Below are positions 10,601-19,607 of a stretch of DNA of 64,000 nucleotides, in pieces. Positions within the stretch are counted from its first letter, which is position 1. The number at the start of each line of letters is the position of its first letter. Under the pieces are notes generated by a model. It worked only from the letters and a program-made list of their open reading frames with translations. It did no database searches and was not told the origin of the DNA. The DNA comes from Globisporangium splendens. Taxonomy: Eukaryota; Oomycota; Peronosporomycetes; Pythiales; Pythiaceae. Made by a program: the position numbers and the translations under genes. The stretch is from the NCBI GenBank assembly GCA_006386115.1, contig VFIW01000055.1, positions 124,001 through 188,000 of the forward strand. Reading direction: 5' to 3'.

Positions 10601-12500
10601 CGAACGAAGCTTCCTGCTTTGTCGCAGTAGTCTTTTGTGGCTGCTTTTGCTCACACTGCATTACAACACTGGCTAGCTCCCGCACAGCACCACCAAAGCG
10701 ATCCGCGAACGATCGGACCTGCGTTTTCTCCCCATCACCCAAAATCGGAATCGTCGACGCAGCATCCAAGTATTTGCCTTGTACTGCAAAAGGAACTCCC
10801 AGCTTCTTCACGGTCTTCGGTTGCTGCTGCTCATGCCGCATCGAAATGCTGGCTGGCTCAATATCACCACGGCGACCCGCGAACGATGGAGTCGATTGGA
10901 TCTTCGCTTTCTCACCACCACCATAAAGGATCGGAATCGTTGACGCTTCGTCCATATCTTCACCTCGAGCCGCAAACTCAGCTTCCTTCTTCGTCCGGAT
11001 ATCCTGCTGCTTAATCTTCTGCTGACGCTGCATTAGAAAGTTGGCTAGTTCCCGCACAACACCGCCACGACGACTCGCCAATGGTGCATTTGATCGGATC
11101 TGCACTTTCTCTTCACCACCCAAAATCGGAATTGTTGACGAAGGATCCATGTCTTCACCTCGCACCGGAAATGGAGCTACCTGCTTCGCTACAACGGCCT
11201 TCGCCTGCTTCTGCTCGCGCTGCATCGGAGCTTTGGCTGGCTCCAGCGTCAGAACACTCGCCAACTCCCGCACCAAAGATGACGCACTCGACCGGATCTG
11301 CGCTTCCTCAATGCCACCACTGAAAATCGGAAACGTCGAAGGAGCATCCACTTTTTCACCACAAGTCACGCACGGAGCATCTTGCTTCGACGCAGCAGTC
11401 TTCTGCTGCTCGTGCTGCATAGTAACATCGACTGGCTCCTGCACAACATCACCACGTTTACCCACAAATGACAGGCTAGTTTTAATGTCCGATTTCCCCG
11501 CGTCACCACCGAGAAGAGGAAACGTCGAGGCAGCTTCCATGTCTTCGCCTCGAGTTACGATTGGAGCTTCTTGAGTGGTAACCGCCTTCTGCTGCATGTC
11601 GTCCCGGTCTGTTGCAGCATTCGCTGGCTCGTGCACAACTTCGTCACGCTTACCCACAAATGACGTTCGAATCTTGGATTCATTCGCGCTGCCCAAAATC
11701 GGAAACGCCGACGCTTCGTCGACATCGTCGCCTCCCACCACAGATAAAGCTCTTTGTTGCTTTGAAACACCGGATGACTTTCGCATCGGAACACTGATTG
11801 GCATTTGCTCAAGACCGCTATGGTGGCCCACGACCGACGGACTCAATCGAATCTCCACTTCCTCCATGTCGCCGAGAATCGGAGTTGACCCTTTCTCACC
11901 GAGCATTGGGGTGTCTGGCTCGGAAGCTGTTGTCGTGTACTTGGAAATTATGGCCAGCATTTCAATCTCGTCTTGTAAATTGTCCATCGTTTCAGTAGTC
12001 GTCAAATGTCGTTCCTCTCGCGCGTCTGCCTTCATTTTCGCAGCGACAGGAAGCGGTTTGGACGTCCGAGCGGGGTCATATTTACCTTTCGCTCCCGTCT
12101 CAGATTCTTTGCCATCGCAACGCGCGCTCATACTGGATGGTGCTCGAAATGAGCCGCTTTCGCAAAAGAAATCGAGCGACATCAGTCTGGAGTCCTTGCT
12201 CTGGCAATCCGAACTTGGCTCCGTAGCGGCGACGACCGTACTTCCGCTCTCCAAATCGGCAACGTCGTCGTTCTTTGCAGACACGCGCATGGACTTGGGG
12301 CGCCGTGTCGTGACATTCCGCGCCGCATTCGTGACAGCCACCACGACAGTCGACCACACGAGCACCACAAACGCAAAGAAACTGCGCAAATACCCTCTCG
12401 GCTGCTGCTGCCTGTTGTCGTTCTCATTACTGCTGGTAGTAAGCACTCTTCGTTGCTGGCGTGTCTGCGAGAGGAGCGAGTCCCGTAGCGAGTCTCGCAT
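7611..12500 (-). CDS. giant repeat protein, about 20 imperfect repeats of about 65-75 residues, with N-terminal transmembrane segment
   Basis: An uninterrupted 1629-residue frame on the minus strand, with its ATG at 12500. Residues about 40-60 form one hydrophobic segment (SFFAFVVLVWSTVVVAV), so a signal anchor or single-pass membrane protein is likely. From about residue 200 the protein is a tandem array. Each unit has the core RGEDMDAASTFPIL, then EEAQIRS, SFVGRRGDVV, REPASVPM and a charged REQQ-K-TV stretch; I count about 19 clear units and one degenerate unit. A second small repeat, DEEMKP-x4-MQTGEA, occurs three times near the C-terminus, before an acidic helical tail. Family unknown. 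Absence of stops over 4.9 kb despite repeat divergence shows selection for the frame. The repeat may bind a ligand or form a solenoid or disordered scaffold, but nothing in the sequence proves a function. Confidence 0.8.
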   Translation of the reverse strand: MRDSLRDSLLSQTRQQRRVLTTSSNENDNRQQQPRGYLRSFFAFVVLVWSTVVVAVTNAARNVTTRRPKSMRVSAKNDDVADLESGSTVVAATEPSSDCQSKDSRLMSLDFFCESGSFRAPSSMSARCDGKESETGAKGKYDPARTSKPLPVAAKMKADAREERHLTTTETMDNLQDEIEMLAIISKYTTTASEPDTPMLGEKGSTPILGDMEEVEIRLSPSVVGHHSGLEQMPISVPMRKSSGVSKQQRALSVVGGDDVDEASAFPILGSANESKIRTSFVGKRDEVVHEPANAATDRDDMQQKAVTTQEAPIVTRGEDMEAASTFPLLGGDAGKSDIKTSLSFVGKRGDVVQEPVDVTMQHEQQKTAASKQDAPCVTCGEKVDAPSTFPIFSGGIEEAQIRSSASSLVRELASVLTLEPAKAPMQREQKQAKAVVAKQVAPFPVRGEDMDPSSTIPILGGEEKVQIRSNAPLASRRGGVVRELANFLMQRQQKIKQQDIRTKKEAEFAARGEDMDEASTIPILYGGGEKAKIQSTPSFAGRRGDIEPASISMRHEQQQPKTVKKLGVPFAVQGKYLDAASTIPILGDGEKTQVRSFADRFGGAVRELASVVMQCEQKQPQKTTATKQEASFVSQGGEVDAASTIPILDGSKMEVKVRSSTSFVGRRDDVVQEPVSHPNECEQEQDKKTVEEVPFLPRGEDMDAVLVYPILCAGEEVAIRSSPFLGSRGDVVRKSANVPMLESSDVTMQCEETKKLQISHVAHDDDMDEVSTFPIVGDGEKAQIRSNAPLASRRGGVVRELASVFTQRQQNKRQDLLTKQEAPFVTRGEEVDTASALSILSDGVEEAQIRSSLSFAGRRCDGAQEPISSPMLEPAGVPIQSEELPMIVTRQEVPFVVRGEDEDETPTFPKDVANRSSPSFVGRHDSIMRELASVLMQREQKKQKAVVVKKRLLFVDHEGVDNALMIPMLDVGMEETEIRSNPSFVGQGDHIVRELASAQVLKPSSVSIQHEQKQRQKTVVMEQKDSFALRGEDVDDPPTFPIVNGGVEEAQIQSSQSSFGRGGNAVQESASAPMLKRVSAPMQREQRQEKTAVTELGVSFPVRGEDVNGASTIPILIDGDKSQIRSRPSLAGRGGVVRELANALMQRQQRIFVEKQETSFVTRGEDVDAASAIPIFGGSVEEAKIRMSSSFVDKLGVVSQESVSVPILEPRGAPTQREEEQQETVFPGQEFSFLASGKEVDVAATFPVPSGDVDEMEIQSRPPFMGKLNDVAQKPASAPMREPVSALTQSEERQPKVVALKQESSFVTRSEYVDAALTFPILGDAEEAKVSSKPSSVGHRSIMQEPDNVPTQREHKQQKTGETRQESSFMTRGEGMDDASAFTFLVGGAEKVEIRSSLSFTGRRGNSVQEPTNAPMQHDEEQKVIRKQEAPFVTRGEDMDAASMFPILGIMKPSNAPMLETTDVVVRCEQQETMTKKEAHVTRIENADAASVGFETLEGVDASNTIQDDDDEEMKPFLPMQTGEAENRASGELQNHEFAKTCGTLQNNSDEEMKPATLMQTGEANDHDEEMKPAAPMQNEEVKPRKFTIEDRAKIKEALDLFEMKQMQEAAESGAEAEMDVAVCCPVQ
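7900..11900. repeat. coding tandem repeat array, unit about 200-225 bp
   Basis: At the DNA level the repeat protein is a diverged tandem array. Short blocks recur, for example on the plus strand ATCGGAA near each FPIL core, CGAACGACGG near each SFVGR core, and CATGTCTTCACCTCG near each RGEDMD core. Units differ by substitutions and by codon-sized insertions, so the array is old and keeps the reading frame. Confidence 0.7.
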
Positions 12501-13166
12501 GGGACAACGGACGCCTCTGGCACGCCAAATCGCCGTCTAAAGGGTGGGTGCGCACTCTTATGATAAATCCCTCCCGTGATGCTCGCTTTAAAGTCAGTCA
12601 CTTGCTCTTTGTATATGTCGCATACGCATACGACTATGGACAAGGGCAGCAGGGTAATCAACACTGCGATCCTGTATGGTTGTCTTGTGAGAGACCACTG
12701 ATCGATATCCTGCGATGCCGAAGACAGAAATGATCGCCGCGCACACGTCAGTATCAGCAACGCGCGTGTGCGGAGGGCGATAAAGTAGGCAATAGAGTGC
12801 GCGTTCGCCCGCCACGCACGCGAGGGACTCTCTCCTCAGCATTGTGAAGACATCCGGTGTCGACGATGGGGCGGAATGCCGCATTTTGTGTCAAGGGAAG
12901 TGCGACATCGTACTTAACCGGACCGTTCCGACCTCTCGTCTCAGAAAACTACATGTGGAGTGCTCCACAGCATATCTCATATTGATATGAGGAGCGTGCT
13001 ACAACTGCATTGTGGGAGTGTGGGTATGTTTGAAACAGTTGAGGAAGTGTATAAAACGACCGGCTGGGAACGGTTGGTTCGTGTGATTGGTTGGGGGGCA
13101 ACAGCATGGAGGAGTGCTGGTGGCAGGCATATTCGTTTATTCGCCATCTACGAGTGATCAGTCAAT
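12501..13166. promoter_or_regulatory. intergenic region between divergent repeat-protein and eL8 genes
   Basis: About 670 bp between the repeat-protein start (minus) and the eL8 start (plus), so it must hold both promoters. No coding homology was seen. No single core-promoter element could be assigned with confidence. Confidence 0.4.
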
Positions 13167-14513
13167 ATGGTGAGTGGCGTGCGCTGTCTTCTTTGCGGCT
13201 TTATAGACCGAGTAGATGTATGCAAGCAGGGCAAGCGGACTCACAGTGTACGATGTGAATATGCGTTTGTCAAACATACAGCCTGCCAAGAAAGTGTTGA
13301 AGAAGACCACCACCACGACGACGACCAAGGTCACGACGACCAAGACCGTGAAGGGTGCCAAGTCGTCGGGCAGCACCAAGCCAAAGAAGGACCCACTGTT
13401 CCAGTCGGCGCCAAAGAACTTCCGTCTCGGTGGCGACATTCAGGTATAAACACGCAGCCAACAGCAAAGCAGCGAACACCGTTCTTACGACTTGCTTTCC
13501 CTTTTGTGTGGGGATGGCGAGGAGTAGTTCACGTTCTCCGGGTTATTTTTTCCACTCCGATTATCCGATCCGAGTGCGACGCGATGCGTGCACAAGCGGC
13601 GAGGATTTTTGGGTTCTCTAGTGGATTAAATGCTTACAATCTGGAAGTGTAGCGGGTCAGCCACGACCGCAATGACACAAACTTTGTGGTGGTAAACACT
13701 GGTCTCGAATGAGCTAGTTTTACGCCTCAAAGGGTATGGACGCTATCACTTTTTCGCGGCCCTTTGGGTTGTGATGTGAACGATTAGATGCTTTCTTTAT
13801 GCGTTTTGTGCGTGGTGTTCATACTGATCTGACAATTGTGGCTTTTGTTTTTTGCTGTATTGCAGCCAAAGCGCGACTTGTCTCGCTTCGTGCGCTGGCC
13901 ACGTTACGTGCGCATCCAGCGTCAGCGCAAGATCCTGTACCAGCGCTTGAAGGTGCCACCATCGATCAACCAGTTCACGAACACGGTCGACAAGAACACC
14001 GCCGCGGACCTGTTCAAGCTGTTGCTGAAGTACCAGCCTGAGACCAAGGCCGCCAAGACCCTGCGTCTTCGCAACATCGCTGCCGGCAAGGAAGAGGCTT
14101 CGGCCCCTCCAGCTGTGATCAAGTACGGTCTCAACCACGTGACGTCGTTGATCGAGAACAAGAAGGCCAAGTTGGTTGTGATCGCCCACGACGTCAACCC
14201 AATTGAGCTCGTCGTGTTCTTGCCAGCGTTGTGCCGCAAGTTCGACATTCCTTACGCGATCGTGAAGGGCAAGGCTCGTCTTGGCCAGCTTGTGCACAAG
14301 AAGAACGCCGCCGTCGTCGCGCTCACGCACGTGAACAAGGAGGACAAGAGCAAGTTCGACTCGCTCGCCCAGGCGTTCAAGGCCAAGTTCACCGACGACG
14401 CGGCTAGCCGTCGCAAGTGGGGTGGTGGCATCATGGGCTTGAAGACCCAGAAGAAGCTCGAGTTGCGCGCGAAGGCGATCGCCGCCGAAGCCGCCAAGAA
14501 GGCTCAGTACTAA
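13167..14513 (+). CDS. RPL7A: 60S ribosomal protein eL8 (L7a)
   Basis: Three exons: 13167-13169, 13282-13443 and 13866-14513, 270 residues. The first coding exon is only the ATG, directly followed by GTGAGT; exon 2 starts PAKKVLKK after a CAG acceptor. The N-terminus is Lys/Thr-rich ([15 protein letters not shown]), then the eL8 signatures [34 protein letters not shown] and the L7Ae fold with [36 protein letters not shown] and [12 protein letters not shown]. It is a structural RNA-binding protein of the large ribosomal subunit. Length agrees with the family. Codon use in the last exon is strongly biased to C- and G-ending codons, as expected of a highly expressed gene. The second intron is long for this locus (422 bp). 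Confidence 0.96.
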
Positions 14514-15517
14514 GTGCGCAGCATATCCGTATGTGCATGCACTGAGGGGTCTCTTTCTCTCGTAGGCAGCTGCGGGCTCTTTTATTGTAAGAGTGGTCTG
14601 CACTATCATTAACAACAATGTAATGGCTGAATAACTTTCAAGAAGAGCGTGTCTTATTTACTTTTTTTTCATGTCGTGGCGATAAGTTTGACTTGGTGTT
14701 TGTTTTTTTGTGTGGTGTCTGTGTGCATGCGCATCGATTACATCTCGTGATCAACGGTGTGATTACGGGCGAAAGGTGTCAATTGGGTGAGTTTTCTTGG
14801 GTCACATTAGCCCAGGTGTTGAAAGGAGCACATGGCCAAACATTTCTCAATAGATGTGTCGCAATCAAACACACTCTGTTGGCAGCCAAGTGTAATTGCA
14901 GTGACTGTGACAAGTATATAGGTTTTCAGATGCAATAAACAACTGCCTGTCGATATGAGTGGCAGTGGAGAGTAACTCGCACTGAATACAGATTGTAGAG
15001 GGTTATCATATATTGGCAGCTGACTACAGCGAGTAGACAGTTGCTCATTTTTTGCGGGTGGCGACTGACCGGCAAAGAACCGAAAGAAAAAGCCTGTGAA
15101 ACGGCGTCTTTGACACTCCAGATGCTCCAATTTTTCCTTCATCAACTGCCGATCTGGGGTCCCACAGTGGCCACACAGTTGCTCCATTGTGGTCACACAG
15201 TCACCCAGGTCTTTGTATGGCCATTTGCCGTCGTTAATCTCAACGCATCGTCTGTGCGTGAGAGTCCGACCAACGGGAAAGTGGAAATCTGGCATCATCC
15301 ATCCCCCTTGCGCGTCTTCTCCCCACCTGGCGATCACCCAGTTGCCCTCTTTGTGCATGCGGGTGATTAGCGAATCACCACTGTCACTTTGCAATCTGCT
15401 GCGCACGTCGCCACATTCATTCCACACGGCAGAGCACGTGTTTGAGGACCCCCAGAAGGAAAATCGGCAGAGCCCCATTGTGCATACTACTGTGTGGATG
15501 CGTCACACGACACTGTC
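14514..15517. other. intergenic region with an uncertain minus-strand open frame
   Basis: One kilobase without a recognised gene. An open frame of up to 223 residues runs on the minus strand over 14807-15478; its middle part (GGWMMPDFHFPVG, then LCGHCGTPDRQLMKEKLEHLE) has a protein-like composition and could be the remnant of a transposon-derived gene, but it has no family match I can name and no clear start. The right end must also contain the promoter of the RING gene, and the left end the 3' UTR of eL8. Confidence 0.35.
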
Positions 15518-16330
15518 ATGGCTTCTTCTTCCCCCGTCACCTTGAGCTCCTCTTCGTATGAGCAGGTCTACGAACTCGCAGATATCCGCCGCGGCGCGAG
15601 TCTCCGCGACGTGAGCGTGGATGTGAATGTCGCGCACACCAACTCGCGCTTCACGGCGCGGTTCTTCGTCGAGATGGCGCGCGTGGATGCGGACGCGACG
15701 CACACCAAGTGGGGCTTTGGTGTGGCCATGTCCGAGATCACAAGATTCGAGTCCCGACTGCTCCGGTTCGTCAAGACCCACGGCAAGAAGCAGCGCAAGG
15801 CGTGCGCGATGTGCGACACATTGGTGCACGAGATCAAGCAGTGGCGCAAGGTGCCGAGCTTCCACGCCATCGGCAAGGTCAACATGCGCGCCAAGTGCGA
15901 CCTCGTGCTTCAGTTTTTCCACAGACTGCTTCGAACGGTGTACGTGCATGCGCAGTGGCTGCACAAGTGCAATCTGCTGCGCGACATCCTGCGCATGACC
16001 GAAGAGCTCTGCCAAGTGCAGTACCCGAACGACCGCGACGCGATCTGCGTCATCGAAACCCTCAAGAGCGTTGAGCTACCATCGCCAGTGAAGCTCAGTG
16101 AGTCAACGGTCCAAGCAGCGCCGGCTGGAGACGACTGTTCCATCTGCCTAGGTCCACTGCATCGCAATTCAGACGAGCACGCAGCCAAGAAGGAGAAGGA
16201 TCCACCGGTGCGAGGCGTCGAGCTCGTGTGTGGCCACAAGTTCCACGACACGTGCATCTGCATGTGGTTCCACACACGCCTGAACTGTCCGATCTGCCGC
16301 ACACACGCTCGTCCAAACGAGTGTGAATAA
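15518..16330 (+). CDS. RING-H2 zinc-finger protein, probable E3 ubiquitin ligase
   Basis: Single exon, 270 residues; the ATG at 15518 is the first in frame and gives MASSSPVTLSSSS. The C-terminal 65 residues are a RING-H2 finger: CSICLGPL, a variable loop, then ELVCGHKFHDTC and LNCPICR, giving the C-C-C-H-H-C-C-C ligand order. RING-H2 fingers recruit E2 enzymes for ubiquitin transfer. The N-terminal 180 residues contain a tract (WGFGVAMSEITRFESRLLRF, then a helix-rich region around VNMRAKCDLVLQFFHRLL) that resembles a divergent PX phosphoinositide-binding domain, but the match is weak. Substrates are unknown. Confidence 0.8.
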   Translation: MASSSPVTLSSSSYEQVYELADIRRGASLRDVSVDVNVAHTNSRFTARFFVEMARVDADATHTKWGFGVAMSEITRFESRLLRFVKTHGKKQRKACAMCDTLVHEIKQWRKVPSFHAIGKVNMRAKCDLVLQFFHRLLRTVYVHAQWLHKCNLLRDILRMTEELCQVQYPNDRDAICVIETLKSVELPSPVKLSESTVQAAPAGDDCSICLGPLHRNSDEHAAKKEKDPPVRGVELVCGHKFHDTCICMWFHTRLNCPICRTHARPNECE

Positions 16331-16484
16331 TTGTGTGCATGCAGGTCATTCACCACGTTACGGCTAGAGGAGAGGAAGTGTTGCTATGTGTATATGATGC
16401 GGTGTATTTAATAGAATGGATACCTTCGGTTGCTCTCTCCTGATGCATTGCACTGTTTTGTTGGAGGACAGCTCAACCAATCAG

Positions 16485-17528
16485 TCACTCGCTCAAGAGC
16501 TCCGTGGCGTTGGTGTTTTCACGCAGCGTCGCGAAGTGCAACGCGTCTTCGCCAAACGCGTTCTTGAGCTTGGCGTCGGCACCGTGAGAGCGCAGGTAGT
16601 CGATGACGTCGGTCTGGTTCTTCTTGGCCGCGATGATCATCGGCGTGTACCCTTGCTCGTTGCGATCGTTCACGTCGGACCCAGCATCCACGAGCAGCTT
16701 CACGATCGCCAGGTTCGGTTTCTCGCAATAGCACGCGTGGTGCAACGGAAGCGAGCCGTTCTAGAGAAACGCAAGAAATTGTTCACTGGCACGAAACTCG
16801 AGTATACAGGTTGCGCTCCATAGTCAACTGGCACGTACGACGTTCTTGATGGTGACCTTTGCGTCGGCTTTGAGCAGATTCGCGACGCAGCCAGCGTTTC
16901 CAGTGCGTGCTGCGTTATGCAATGGCGTGTTGCCAAACTGAGGTCAATGCAAAAAGTTCAGTTCGACTCGAAGAACAGCCAACAATCCACGAGTTATGCA
17001 CTATGAAACGTGGTGGCAACCTGGTTCTGGAGATCCACGAGCGCCGAGATCGGCTGGTTGTTGTTGAGCTCGATCTTCGAGAGGATCAACTGCATGATCT
17101 CGGGCTCGTCTCGGAATGCTGCTTCGTGCAGTGGACTATTGCGATCCTGATACGTCGCAATTCCGATTCAATAACAGCATCACGAGTCAACCCACTACGG
17201 CTGAGCGCACGTACCGGCGTCTTCAATGCGCCGATGTCCGCGTTCGCGTTAAACAGGATCTCGACCACGTCTTTGTGGCCGTTCATAATGGCTGCGATGA
17301 TCGGCGTCGCGCCATACTTTTTAGCACATGCACATTGACTAATCAGCAGCCACTCGTCCAGTGCAAGAACACTATTATAACAGCAGTGTATCTTACCGAC
17401 TGCGTGCGGTGCCAGTTGACGTCGGTGCTCGGGTGCTCCGCGAGGCTCGCGGCGGCCTTGGCGTCGCCGCGCTCGCTCGCCTGGAAGAGCTCGAGCGTCT
17501 CGCCCGTCACCACGCGGTTGTAGCTCAT
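16485..17528 (-). CDS. small ankyrin-repeat protein
   Basis: Five exons on the minus strand, each joining in phase: 17397-17528, 17215-17316, 17021-17146, 16839-16937 and 16485-16760, for 244 residues. Nearly the whole protein is ankyrin repeats, about six: for example YGATPIIAAIMNGHKDVVEIL, RNSPLHEAAFRDEPEIM, FGNTPLHNAARTGNAGCV, GSLPLHHACYC and GYTPMIIAAKKNQTDVIDYL. Introns fall close to repeat borders, a common pattern in ankyrin genes. Length is near that of gankyrin (PSMD10), but no feature singles out that family. It should be a soluble protein-interaction module. Its ATG lies 163 bp from the ATG of the first elicitin-like gene on the other strand, so they share a promoter region. Confidence 0.85.
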
Positions 17529-17691
17529 GCTGTTTGCCTTTTGGCATCAATCTTACACTTGAACTTTGTATACTGCCCATTGCAGTAACCTGCGTCGTTT
17601 CGGCTGAGGCGGGCGAGCCGTCCTAGACAGAATCAGATCCGAAATTGCGTCCCAGACAACAAGAGAGAAGGAAGACACGCAGCGTATAACG

Positions 17692-18066
17692 ATGGTGACG
17701 ACGCGCTTTGCAGCTACGAGCGTGCTGCTGCTGTGTGTGCAGCAGATCGCGGCGCGTATGGCGGTCGACGCGCGCCGCGTGCAGTGCAGCGGCGTGCAGG
17801 AGCTCCACGACATGCTAGTGGGTGCCAACAAGGACGACACGGCCGAGCTGCTCGCCACGTGTACACACCCGCTGCTGTTTGTCTCCGTCAAGTGGGCGAC
17901 GCCTGCGCAGGCCGTCGCGTACTGCAAGCAAGACGAGTGCAAGGAGGTCGTGAAGCGACTCGAGAAGCTGCCTGCGTGCACGTGGCAGCACATCCCAACG
18001 GACTCCGAGAGCGAGCTGCTCGTGGCTCAGCGCATGCTCCAGGATTGCGGCACGAAGAAGGCGTAA
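17692..18066 (+). CDS. elicitin-like secreted protein, copy A
   Basis: A 124-residue intronless gene. Residues 1-22 (core ATSVLLLCVQQIAA) form a signal peptide. The mature part has six cysteines spaced C-x24-C-x20-C-x4-C-x12-C-x22-C. The elicitin fold is stabilised by three disulphides and has the pattern C-x23-C-x23-C-x4-C-x14-C-x23-C, so this is a good match to the elicitin-like (ELL) class, including the diagnostic CxxxxC (CKQDEC). Elicitins are secreted sterol- or lipid-binding proteins of Phytophthora and Pythium, some of which are recognised by plants. Sterol binding here is inferred from the fold only. The C-terminus ends without a GPI-anchor-like tail, so the protein should be soluble. 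Confidence 0.8.
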   Translation: MVTTRFAATSVLLLCVQQIAARMAVDARRVQCSGVQELHDMLVGANKDDTAELLATCTHPLLFVSVKWATPAQAVAYCKQDECKEVVKRLEKLPACTWQHIPTDSESELLVAQRMLQDCGTKKA

Positions 18067-18220
18067 ACAGAGCGCGTGTGACTCCAGATTTTGCTCGTGC
18101 TTGTGTGCGTATGCATGTGGTTATAGGGGACATGCAGAAGGGGGCTCATGTAGCCACGAAACACATGCATATATTCCCCATTATTCCCATTCTATTGTCA
18201 CATTGGATTGGTCCGTTCCC

Positions 18221-18230
18221 TCTCATTTCC
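18221..18230 (+). promoter_or_regulatory. candidate oomycete initiator element upstream of truncated U2AF65 exon (copy A)
   Basis: TCTCATTTCC fits the oomycete Inr consensus YCAYTYY. It lies about 200 bp before the ATG at 18430 and is conserved in copy B. Transcription from it is not shown. Confidence 0.3.
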
Positions 18231-18429
18231 GTTACTCGACGAGTTCGATCGATTTCGAGAGTGTTTGTTTCTACCCCCTGATTGCGCAACGCGAACTCCA
18301 CCAAAACGCCCCCTCATACGGCAACGCGAATGGGCAGGCTGGTGGGCGGGGAAGAGCCACCACTGAAGCGCGGCTCCATACAAACGTCCATACAAAAGCC
18401 GCATTTCCTTCCTCTCGGCAACAGGAGAG

Positions 18430-18654
18430 ATGGCAGGTCGAGGACGCGAGCTCACGCTTCCCGCGTGGATGAAGAAGCAGCAGCAGCAGGCTGCGCCACC
18501 GCCTGCGCCGCCGTCGCACTTCCACCACCCGCCGACCTCTACGATTGGCCTCCACCAGTACCAGCAGCAGCAGCAGCTTCAGCAACAACAGCAGCAGCAC
18601 TTCCACGCGCCACCGACGGCGTCAGTCGTGCTCCAGCAGTTTGCCGACGCACCG
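18430..18654 (+). pseudogene. orphan first exon of a U2AF65-like gene, truncated by the duplication
   Basis: Seventy-five codons, MAGRGRELTLPAWMKKQQQQ then proline- and glutamine-rich sequence, ending ADAP before a GTATGT donor. It is the counterpart of exon 1 of the functional gene at 19961, but no RS domain or RRM follows: homology stops at 18737 and the next 337 bp are unrelated. If transcribed, it could only make a 77-residue peptide that reads into the intron, or be spliced over the duplication to the downstream exons. Confidence 0.8.
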
Positions 18655-18737
18655 GTATGTATTTATTAGGTGTCGTAGACTTTTATATTGTGTGTGTTTT
18701 GTAGGCATGCGCTTGTATAATATGGGTGGGGGTGTCT

Positions 18738-19074
18738 GGACACCAGAACCTCAACGCAGGTTCACTTCCCAACTCAAAGAGCTGCTTTCAACAATCTCAC
18801 ACAGGATCTTGACAACGACGTCATGCATTGGCTTATGCGAAGTTCGGAAGACCCAAGGTCATTGGACAACACAAGGCAGCCTCACATAGGACCAAGAGAA
18901 CATGCCATCCTGGTCAAAGATTATTCAGCATTCAGAAGTGATCTAGTGCAATCCGTGCTATAGACACATTTACACTCCTGTATGAAATTCGTAATGAAGA
19001 TTAGGTAGGAGAATGGATATTGTAGGTCACAACAATGAACCTAAATACACCTCACCTTATCAAGTCATTCTTTT
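18738..19074. other. unique spacer between the two duplication copies
   Basis: 337 bp, lower in G+C than the flanking genes, without coding potential that I can support. It marks the junction between the end of copy A and the start of copy B, and may hold the breakpoint sequence or a transposon remnant. Confidence 0.4.
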
Positions 19075-19232
19075 TGCCATTTGGCATCAATCTTACACTT
19101 GAACTTTGTATACTGCCCATTGCAGTAACCTGCGTCGTTTCGGCTGAGGCGGGGCGAGCTGTCCCAGACAGAATCAGATCCGAAATTGCGTCCTAGACAA
19201 CAAGAGAGAAGGAAGACACGCAGCGTACAACG

Positions 19233-19607
19233 ATGGTGACGACGCGCCTTGCAGCTACGAGCGTGCTGCTGCTGTGTGTGCAGCAGATCGCGGCGCGTAT
19301 GGTGGTCGACGCGCGCCGCATGCAGTGCAGCGGCGTGCAGGAGCTCCACGACATGCTAGTGGGTGCCAACAAGGACGACACGGCCGAGCTGCTCGCCACG
19401 TGCACGCACCCGCTGCTGTTTGTCTCCGTCAAGTGGGCGACGCCTGCGCAGGCCGTCGCGTACTGCAAGCAAGACGAGTGCAAGGAGGTCGTGGAGCGGC
19501 TCGAGAAGCTGCCTGCGTGCACGTGGCAGCACATCCCAACGGACTCGGAGAGCGAGCTGCTCGTGGCGCAGCGCATGCTCCAGGACTGCGGCACGAAGAA
19601 GGCGTAA
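19233..19607 (+). CDS. elicitin-like secreted protein, copy B
   Basis: A 124-residue protein with the same signal peptide and the same six cysteines as copy A. I see only four replacements: Phe6 to Leu, Ala24 to Val, Val30 to Met, and a Lys to Glu in the helix after the CxxxxC motif. The last lies on the surface-exposed helix and changes charge, while the fold should not change. No lesion was seen, so both copies are probably expressed. The function is inferred as for copy A: a secreted lipid- or sterol-binding elicitin-like protein. Confidence 0.8.
   Translation: MVTTRLAATSVLLLCVQQIAARMVVDARRMQCSGVQELHDMLVGANKDDTAELLATCTHPLLFVSVKWATPAQAVAYCKQDECKEVVERLEKLPACTWQHIPTDSESELLVAQRMLQDCGTKKA

Larger units (their letters stand above)
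17535..18737. repeat. segmental duplication, copy A (elicitin-like gene plus U2AF65 exon 1)
   Basis: About 1.2 kb nearly identical to 19075-20254 in direct orientation. It starts a few bases inside the ankyrin gene's 5' flank, covers the elicitin-like gene and the first coding exon of the U2AF65-like gene, and stops within that gene's first intron, after GGGTGGGGGTGTCT. Differences are scattered substitutions and small indels in glutamine and proline codons. Confidence 0.9.

Noticed and set aside
11575..12540. 321-residue plus-strand frame opposite the repeat protein
   Set aside because: It is a shadow of the biased codons of the repeat gene. It has no domain and lies fully antisense.
16095..16356. 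Frames overlapping the RING gene on the minus strand
   Set aside because: The RING cysteine and histidine order on the plus strand is decisive; the antisense frames have no motif.
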